From Chryseomicrobium excrementi (GTDB taxonomy: Bacteria > Bacillota > Bacilli > Bacillales_A > Planococcaceae), in assembly GCF_002798305.1 (NCBI RefSeq), contig NZ_PCGR01000001.1, forward strand, positions 496,001 through 560,000: DNA of 64,000 bases. Reading direction: 5' to 3'. Positions 54,976 to 64,000 of the stretch are shown here, in pieces; within the stretch, counting starts at the first letter, position 1, and each line of letters begins with the position of its first letter. The notes under the pieces were generated by a model. That model was not told the origin of the DNA. It worked only from the letters and a program-made list of their open reading frames with translations, and did not search any database. The translations under genes were made by a program, and so were the position numbers.

Positions 54976-55202
54976 TAATTTGAAGATAATTGAAGATCTA
55001 CTTTTTTTGTTGGTGCAAATGTAGAAATGGCATGTTTATAGATCAGATGTTGTTTACCATCCGCTTCTAAGAGAACAGTAAAATTATCATAGGATTTAAT
55101 AGTACCCTTTAATTGAAATCCATTCAGTAAAAACACGGTTACAAAGATCTCATTTTTTCGTAGTTGATTTAAAAATGTATCTTGCATATTGGCGTTTGCC
55201 AT
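54975..55202 (-). CDS. hfq: RNA chaperone Hfq
   Basis: This 75-residue Sm-like protein forms hexamers that bind RNA. Both Sm motifs are present: [20 protein letters not shown] (about 21-40) and [12 protein letters not shown] (about 53-64), with YKH as the proximal RNA-binding residues. ATG 55202 follows GGGAGGAATGG. It follows miaA, the conserved miaA-hfq pair. Confidence 0.96.
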   Translation of the reverse strand: MANANMQDTFLNQLRKNEIFVTVFLLNGFQLKGTIKSYDNFTVLLEADGKQHLIYKHAISTFAPTKKVDLQLSSN

Positions 55203-55254
55203 AGTGCCATTCCTCCCTTTTCCCCTGTATAGTGTAAAGATTCGCTACTCAGCT

Positions 55255-56166
55255 TTAATTTCCTTTTAAAAAGTTCCGGCAATCTTCAAGGATCTTCTCT
55301 CCGTCTTCTTCCGGATGGTACCAGATCACAGGAAGTTTGTTACGGAAATACGTCAGTTGTCGTTTTGCATAGCGTCTAGTATTTTGTTGAATCGTTTCTA
55401 TTAGCTGTTGCCTCGGCCAGTCAAATTCTAAGCCTTCAACTACTTCTTTATAGCCAATTGCTTTTAAGGACTGTGCTTCTTTTGATGTGTGGGATAAAAT
55501 GCTCTTCACTTCTTCAAGCAGTCCTTGTTCCATCATGAGGTCCACTCGCTCATTGATACGACGATACAATTCAGCACGGTCCCGATTCAGTCCGATAAGG
55601 TGAAAATCATAAACTGCTAGTCTACCAGCCTGCTGTTCAATCTCCTGCTGTTTTTTGCCTGTTTGTAGAACACGCTCAAGAGCACGGATGACTCGCTGTT
55701 TGTTGTTAGGATGAATAGCATTTGCTGCTTCTGGGTCCAACAGGTGTAACTCTTCCCATAATGTCCCCTCTTCCCTAGCTTCAAGTTGCATGCGAAGTTC
55801 GTCTGAAGGAGCGGCTTCTTCAAAACGGTAATCATAAAGAACCGCCTGAATATAGAGGCCAGTACCCCCTACGACAATAGGGACTTTTCCCCGAGCTGTG
55901 ATGTCTTCAATCTTCTCTCGAACGAGTTTTTGATACTCTGCTACAGAAAAGGACTCACCAGGATCTTTAATCGATAACAGATGGTGCGGTACCCCTTCCA
56001 TTTCTTGTTCAGAAATTTTTGCAGTCCCTATTGTTAATTCTCGGTACACTTGTAAGGCGTCTCCGTTAATGATTTCTCCATTAAGTTCTTTCGCTAAGCG
56101 AATACTGGTAGCCGTTTTACCGACAGCGGTCGGCCCGACCAGTACAAGCACTTTTGTAGCATTCAT
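55255..56166 (-). CDS. miaA: tRNA dimethylallyltransferase
   Basis: This enzyme adds a dimethylallyl group to A37 of tRNAs reading UNN codons. The 303 residues have the P-loop VLVGPTAVGKTATSIRLAKE (about 8-27), GEIINGDALQVYRELTIGTAK (about 30-50), VVGGTGLYIQAVLYDY (about 97) and the late KRQLTYFRNKLPVIWYHPE. ATG 56166 overlaps the lipase stop by four bases. Its ribosome site is weak, so translational coupling is likely. Confidence 0.95.
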   Translation of the reverse strand: MNATKVLVLVGPTAVGKTATSIRLAKELNGEIINGDALQVYRELTIGTAKISEQEMEGVPHHLLSIKDPGESFSVAEYQKLVREKIEDITARGKVPIVVGGTGLYIQAVLYDYRFEEAAPSDELRMQLEAREEGTLWEELHLLDPEAANAIHPNNKQRVIRALERVLQTGKKQQEIEQQAGRLAVYDFHLIGLNRDRAELYRRINERVDLMMEQGLLEEVKSILSHTSKEAQSLKAIGYKEVVEGLEFDWPRQQLIETIQQNTRRYAKRQLTYFRNKLPVIWYHPEEDGEKILEDCRNFLKGN

Positions 56167-57073
56167 TTTTTCACAATCCAATTCGCAATTTGATCATACA
56201 CTTTATGGCGGTTAGACCCATTTAAAATCTCATGTCGCTCTTGTTCTATTAATACAAGAGTGACATCTTCCATACCTATCTTCTGATAGTCTCGTGCCAG
56301 TAAGCGAACGCCCTTACCATAATTACCAACAGGATCGTCAGTTCCTGCAATGAGTAGAATAGGCAAGTTTTTAGGAACACGCTCAAGCTCTTTTTTTGAA
56401 TGAATCGTCTGAAGGCCATCTAGTAAGTCTACATAGAGCTGATTCGACGAAACAAATCCACAGAGTGGGTCTTCTTCGTAGGCTCGTACAGTTTCTTCAT
56501 CAGTTGATAACCAATCAAACTCAGAGACAGGCTCAGAGATCTGTTTATTGTAACTGCCAAACGTCAATTTGTTCATCAAGTGCCCATGCTCTTTAGCACC
56601 ATTCCCTCTTGATTTCCAAGCGGCTATGCGGCTGCCGACCTTGCCCATGAAGCCCGGATCTCCGCCTGTTCCGACTAAAATTAATTGATCTATGACTTGA
56701 GGATACTTTTGAACGTAGCGTCTTGCAAGGAAGGACCCCATACTATGGCCGAGTAAAATGATTGTCTTGTCACTTTGATTCGCTGTGTGTAGATGAATCA
56801 ATTCATTGCAATCATCGACCACTCGTTCAAATCCTTGTTCGTCTGCAAAATAGCCAAGTTCTCCAGCTAGCTGCCCTGTCTCCCCATGACCTCTATGGTC
56901 AGGAACGACCACTTCGTAGCCTTTGTCTCTTAAATAAAGGGCAAAATCATCGTAACGTCCACCATGTTCTGCAAGGCCATGTAGAATAAATACAATCGAT
57001 CGGGCGTCAGGTTTTGGATACACTCTTGCGAATAAAGAGGCTCCGTCCGTCATCTTCAGCCATTTTGTCTCCA

Positions 57074-57074
<1 letters not shown>
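56163..57074 (-). CDS. Alpha/beta hydrolase, monoacylglycerol lipase-like
   Basis: This 303-residue protein is of the serine aminopeptidase S33/monoacylglycerol lipase group. It has FILHGLAEHGGRYDDFALYL (oxyanion region, about 28-47), VPDHRGHGETG, the nucleophile elbow LLGHSMGSFLARRY (Ser about 111), Asp in LIAGTDDPVGN (about 243) and His in EQERHEILNG (about 276). There is no signal peptide. The start overlaps glpD by one base (TGATG). Context with glpK and glpD suggests it releases glycerol from monoacylglycerols. Confidence 0.85.
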
Positions 57075-60225
<3,151 letters not shown>

Positions 60226-61998
60226 TTACATGACGCGTTTGAACATCTTTTCTACTTCATAGCTTGAAAAATGAATGACTACAGGACGGCCATGCGGACA
60301 GGTATATGGCTGCTCGCATTTCCGAAGATCCTTCACTAAAGCATCCATTTGATCTTTAGATAGATAGTGATTTGCTTTGATAGATAACTTACAGCTCATG
60401 AGAATAGCCGCTTCTTCTCGGAGTTTAGCGATATCGAGCTGTTTTTTATCCAGAACAAGCTGCAACAAGGTCTCAACGATTTGCCGTTCTTGATTTTTAG
60501 GATACCATGAAGGATGCTCTCGAATAATAAAACTCGAGGTGCCAAATTCCTCAAGGACCACTCCTACTTCTACTAACTCAGCTATTTTTTCTTTGATCCG
60601 AAGTGCCTCATCGAGTGTAAAGTGAAACGTCAAAGGCAATAATAACAGCTGACGCTCTTCATGATTTACTTCCCCTACTTTCGTTCGGTAAAACTCATAT
60701 TTGATGCGTTCTTGTGCGGCATGTTGATCTATCAGATAAAAGCCATCTACAGTTTGACCAACAATATAAGTCCCGTGGATCTGTCCGACAATATCCATTT
60801 CCGGTAGTTCAGGTACCTCTGGAATTTCGGGTTGTTGAATCCGCTCATCAGTTTCTATGACATCACTGGTATCAACTGTCGGATCAAGCACCCACTCTTC
60901 GTGAACGACTTCTTGTTTAAGAGTAGCATTTGGTTGTGTAAACTCTTTTGTAAATAACTGCGGTTGTTCGGAACTGTGTATTTTTTTAGGTGCTTGAACT
61001 TTTGGAATTTCTTGACGAGAACGAATCGCTTCTCGAATGGTCTTTGTAACAAACAATTCGAGTTCCTTCTCTTTACTGATTCGGATCTGATGCTTAGCAG
61101 GATGCACATTGACATCGGATAATAGCGGATCCAGCTCAATTGAGAGCAATGTGATTGGAAAACGGCCGATTGGCAAATAGGTATGATAGGCTTCTTCAAT
61201 TGCTCGGTTTAAACCAAAATGTTTGACCCATCTTCCGTTCACAAGTACGGTCAGGTAATTTTTTGATGCACGAGTAATAGCCGGTTGGGTTGTCAAACCC
61301 GAAATTTTAAAATCTTCATTTTCTGCTGCAAACGCTACTAATTGTTTAGCAGTTGCTGTGCCATAAATGGCCGCAGCGACTTGTTGCAAGCTACCTCTTC
61401 CTGAAGTCTGGAGAAGCGTTTGTCCATTATGGATCAGCGTAAACGCCACACCCGGGTAACTAAGTGCAAGGCGGTTGATCAGATCAATGGAGTATCCAAG
61501 TTCGGTTTGGATCGATTTGACATGCTTCAATCGAGCAGGTGTATTAAAGAAAAGCTGTTCCACTCTAATAATAGTGCCTTTGCGTAAAGGACCGTCTTGA
61601 ACAAGGATTCGTTTGCCACCTTCCATCGTTAGGACGGTCCCTCGATCTATGCCAGTAGAAGTTTGCATCCAGATTTTCGAAACAGCCGCAATACTTGCCA
61701 ATGCCTCGCCACGAAAACCTAACGAGCGGATTCGGAACAGCTCGTGCTCACTGGATAGTTTAGAAGTTGCATGACGCGAAAACGAGAGTTCTGCATCTTC
61801 GCGTACCATCCCGTCACCGTTATCCGTCACTTCGATTTTTTGTAATCCCGCTTCTACGAGTTCAATTTGAATGGATGTACTATTTGCATCAATCGCATTT
61901 TCCACCAGTTCTTTAACGACACTTGCTGGACGTTCTACAACTTCTCCTGCAGCAATTTTATTGGAAAGCAATTCATCCATCACTTTTATTTTGGCCAT
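60226..61998 (-). CDS. mutL: DNA mismatch repair protein MutL
   Basis: This GHKL ATPase links MutS mismatch recognition to strand incision. The 590 residues have KIAAGEVVERPASVVKELVE (about 13-32), DNGDGM, ATSKL and FRGEALASIAAVSK (about 94-107) in the ATPase domain. The C-terminal endonuclease motif DQHAAQERIKYE (about 414-425) is present, as expected for an organism without MutH, along with CPHGRPVVI. ATG 61998 lies eight bases from the mutS stop. Confidence 0.96.
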   Translation of the reverse strand: MAKIKVMDELLSNKIAAGEVVERPASVVKELVENAIDANSTSIQIELVEAGLQKIEVTDNGDGMVREDAELSFSRHATSKLSSEHELFRIRSLGFRGEALASIAAVSKIWMQTSTGIDRGTVLTMEGGKRILVQDGPLRKGTIIRVEQLFFNTPARLKHVKSIQTELGYSIDLINRLALSYPGVAFTLIHNGQTLLQTSGRGSLQQVAAAIYGTATAKQLVAFAAENEDFKISGLTTQPAITRASKNYLTVLVNGRWVKHFGLNRAIEEAYHTYLPIGRFPITLLSIELDPLLSDVNVHPAKHQIRISKEKELELFVTKTIREAIRSRQEIPKVQAPKKIHSSEQPQLFTKEFTQPNATLKQEVVHEEWVLDPTVDTSDVIETDERIQQPEIPEVPELPEMDIVGQIHGTYIVGQTVDGFYLIDQHAAQERIKYEFYRTKVGEVNHEERQLLLLPLTFHFTLDEALRIKEKIAELVEVGVVLEEFGTSSFIIREHPSWYPKNQERQIVETLLQLVLDKKQLDIAKLREEAAILMSCKLSIKANHYLSKDQMDALVKDLRKCEQPYTCPHGRPVVIHFSSYEVEKMFKRVM

Positions 61999-62005
61999 GA
62001 ATGAG

Positions 62006-64000
62006 TCACTCCTTTTTCGCGTCTTTTTGCAGTTGATATAGTGTATTGATTGCTTCTAGAGGTGTCATTTCTAATATTTGTAACTCTTTTAACTGGTCTA
62101 TAACTGGATGAGTTAGTTCAAATGTAGCAACTGGCGTCGGATCCACTTTTTGAACGGGAGGAGATGTTTGGAAATCAAAAATCGATAGCTGTCTGTCTTC
62201 TTGCTCTTCGTAATCTTCTAACAGTTGTTGTGCCCTTTCGATAATCGCTTGCGGAAGTTCAGCAAGCTCTGCCACATGGATTCCGTAGCTTTTATCAGCT
62301 GCTCCGTCTTTGACCTTGTGTAAAAACACCACTTTGCGGTCTTGTTCAGTAGCTGCTACATGAACATTCTTAAGTCGGTCCAACTTTCCTTCTAATTCTG
62401 TCAGTTCATGATAATGAGTTGAAAATAACGTATTCGCCCCGATGTGGTCATGTATATATTCCATCATGGCCTGTGCAAGGCTCATTCCGTCATATGTAGA
62501 GGTACCTCGACCAATCTCATCAAACAACAACAAGCTCTTGGAAGTCGCTCCGACAATAGCATTGCGCGATTCCACCATCTCGAGCATAAAAGTACTCTGT
62601 CCTCCAGCTAAATCATCAGCTGCTCCAATACGTGTGAAAATTTTATCCGTGATGGGGAGTTTTGCTAATTCAGCAGGCACATAGCTTCCCATCTGTGCCA
62701 TGATCAATGTTATAGCAACCTGTCTCATGTACGTACTCTTACCCGACATGTTAGGTCCTGTTATCAAGAGCATATTTTTTTGATTCGTTAACACACAGTC
62801 ATTGGCTACATAATGATGGTTGTTCATCATCTTCTCGACTACCGGGTGACGCCCTTCTCGAATCTCCAGTTCTTGACCTTCTGAAAATTCAGGACGTGTC
62901 AGCTGATAGCGATTCGCGCACGTCGCAAACGCTTGAAGAACATCCAGTTCACTAAGTGCATCTGCAAGCGTTTGTAGTGAAGAGATATGAGTTTGAAGTG
63001 CTTTCCGTAAGTCCTCAAATAAAGCTGTCTCTAATACGAGCGCTTCTTCTTGAGCATTCAATATCAGTGTCTCTTTTTCTTTTAACTCTTCGGTAATAAA
63101 CCGTTCGGCATTGGCAAGCGTTTGTTTTCGAATGTAGCGAGAGTCATCCGCTAAGTGCACCATCGATTTTGTTAGTTCAATGTAGTAGCCAAAGATTCGG
63201 TTGTAGCCAATCTTCAAATTTTTAGCACCTGTCTTCTGACGTTCACTCTGCTCAAGTTCAGCTAACCAGTCTTTTCCATTCGTATCTAAGTAACGCAATT
63301 CGTCAAGCTTTTCAGAGTACCCTGCACGAATGACGCCTCCTTCTTTAAGTGTCAAAGGAGGAGAATCAGCAAGTGCTCGTTCCAAAAGCTCCCTGCAATC
63401 TTTTGGATCCACAAGCTTTTCTCCATAGCTATTTAATGCAGGATGTTGTGCTTCTAGGAGAAGTCCTTTTAAATATGGTACTTGTTGCAGGGTCCGGCGA
63501 AGCTGAGCTGCATCTTTTCCTGTCAAAGTGGCAAAGCTGACTTTACCAAGAAGTCGTTCCATATCATATACTTGCGTAAGCGCTTCTTTAATTTCTTCAT
63601 GAACTAAAAACTCGTTTAAGAATGCATCAACATAATCAAGGCGTTGTTCGATAAGAGTTTTGTCCGCTAGGGGCTGGTGGATCCACTGCTTTAATTTACG
63701 TGATCCCATTGCGGTCTTCGTCTCATCTAGGAACCAGCTTAAAGTTCCTTTTTGTTCCCCCGTACGAATGGAATGAATGAGCTCTAAATTTCGTTTCGAA
63801 GCACTGTCGATACTTAAATAAGCAGTCTCTTCATAGTGTGAAAAAGGTTGAATATGAGAAAGAGGCCGTTTTTGTGTCGTTTGCAGATAAGCTAGTAGCA
63901 TCTCGCTCGCTTCGTTAGTAACGAGTTCTGAATCAAATCGTTCCTCTTGCGTGTATATAGATAAGTGAATGTCATACAACCCGCCAAGCTCTTCCACTAG
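62006..64000 (-). CDS. mutS: DNA mismatch recognition protein MutS, 5' end outside the window
   Basis: About 664 residues are visible, running from the connector region to the true C-terminus. The mismatch-binding N-terminal domain lies beyond base 64000. Core motifs are GYYIELTKSMVH, ITGPNMSGKSTYMRQVAITL (Walker A), LFDEIGRGTSTYDGMSLAQA (Walker B and signature) and ATHYHEL-type FSTHYHELTELE, with a C-terminal tail before mutL. It is co-directional with mutL, glpK and glpD. Confidence 0.96.
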   Translation of the reverse strand, partial: LVEELGGLYDIHLSIYTQEERFDSELVTNEASEMLLAYLQTTQKRPLSHIQPFSHYEETAYLSIDSASKRNLELIHSIRTGEQKGTLSWFLDETKTAMGSRKLKQWIHQPLADKTLIEQRLDYVDAFLNEFLVHEEIKEALTQVYDMERLLGKVSFATLTGKDAAQLRRTLQQVPYLKGLLLEAQHPALNSYGEKLVDPKDCRELLERALADSPPLTLKEGGVIRAGYSEKLDELRYLDTNGKDWLAELEQSERQKTGAKNLKIGYNRIFGYYIELTKSMVHLADDSRYIRKQTLANAERFITEELKEKETLILNAQEEALVLETALFEDLRKALQTHISSLQTLADALSELDVLQAFATCANRYQLTRPEFSEGQELEIREGRHPVVEKMMNNHHYVANDCVLTNQKNMLLITGPNMSGKSTYMRQVAITLIMAQMGSYVPAELAKLPITDKIFTRIGAADDLAGGQSTFMLEMVESRNAIVGATSKSLLLFDEIGRGTSTYDGMSLAQAMMEYIHDHIGANTLFSTHYHELTELEGKLDRLKNVHVAATEQDRKVVFLHKVKDGAADKSYGIHVAELAELPQAIIERAQQLLEDYEEQEDRQLSIFDFQTSPPVQKVDPTPVATFELTHPVIDQLKELQILEMTPLEAINTLYQLQKDAKKE

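Overview
The window is a contiguous chromosomal segment of a low-GC Gram-positive bacterium. Its gene order is the Bacillus-type backbone: tyrA-hisC-aroH-aroB-aroC-ndk-hepT-menG-hepS-mtrB-folE-hbs-(spoIVA)-yphF-yphE-gpsA-der-ypfD-plsC-cmk-prsW, then ypdA-recS-fer-ribU, then sigX-rsiX, resABCDE, rluB, scpAB, lysA, deoB, xerD, fur, then yneF-tkt-ynzC-yneB-yneA-lexA-glnA-glnR-hfq-miaA-mutL-mutS. Bacillithiol reductase YpdA, ResDE, SigX and GlnR fit Bacillales. Every sporulation locus expected along this backbone is eroded or missing, while all neighbours are intact. That suggests an asporogenous member of the Planococcaceae/Caryophanaceae (Planococcus or Chryseomicrobium type). The genus is an inference, not something I can prove here.

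Layout: 1-4350 aromatic amino acid genes. 4477-8628 ndk, heptaprenyl diphosphate/menaquinone genes, TRAP, GTP cyclohydrolase and HU. 8866-9406 gutted spoIVA. 9462-15345 YphFE, GpsA, Der, S1-like protein, PlsC and Cmk. 15423-15727 a frameshifted small secreted protein where sleB-ypeB would be. 15814-22968 PrsW, asparaginase, YpdA, phosphoesterase, LysM protein, RecS/YpbB and ferredoxin. 23011-23877 riboflavin importer with FMN riboswitch. 23955-32624 SigX/RsiX, ResDE, ResABC and RluB. 32634-33611 dacB broken by a stop codon. 33616-36961 ScpAB, a DUF309 protein, a 33-residue membrane peptide and LysA. 37032-37368 sigF relic. 37489-42918 nucleoside catabolism, XerD, Fur and NudF. 42982-47512 aldo-keto reductase, thiolase, HMG-CoA lyase and hydrolase. 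47642-53594 transketolase, SOS genes and glutamine synthetase. 53678-64000 YnbB, Hfq, MiaA, a lipase-GlpD-GlpK module and MutL/MutS.

Regulation is unusually readable: an FMN riboswitch with its terminator, three LexA boxes between lexA and yneA, two GlnR boxes (one exactly filling a promoter spacer), a PerR-like box before fur, and an ECF-type promoter buried in the end of resE that should drive sigX-rsiX.

The most unusual non-coding structure is a family of intergenic inverted-repeat elements near 17.6, 41.1 and 42.3 kb. They share conserved ends, but the inner arms differ between copies and still pair within each copy. I do not recognise the family. The second theme is the parallel decay of spoIVA, sigF, dacB and probably sleB/ypeB.
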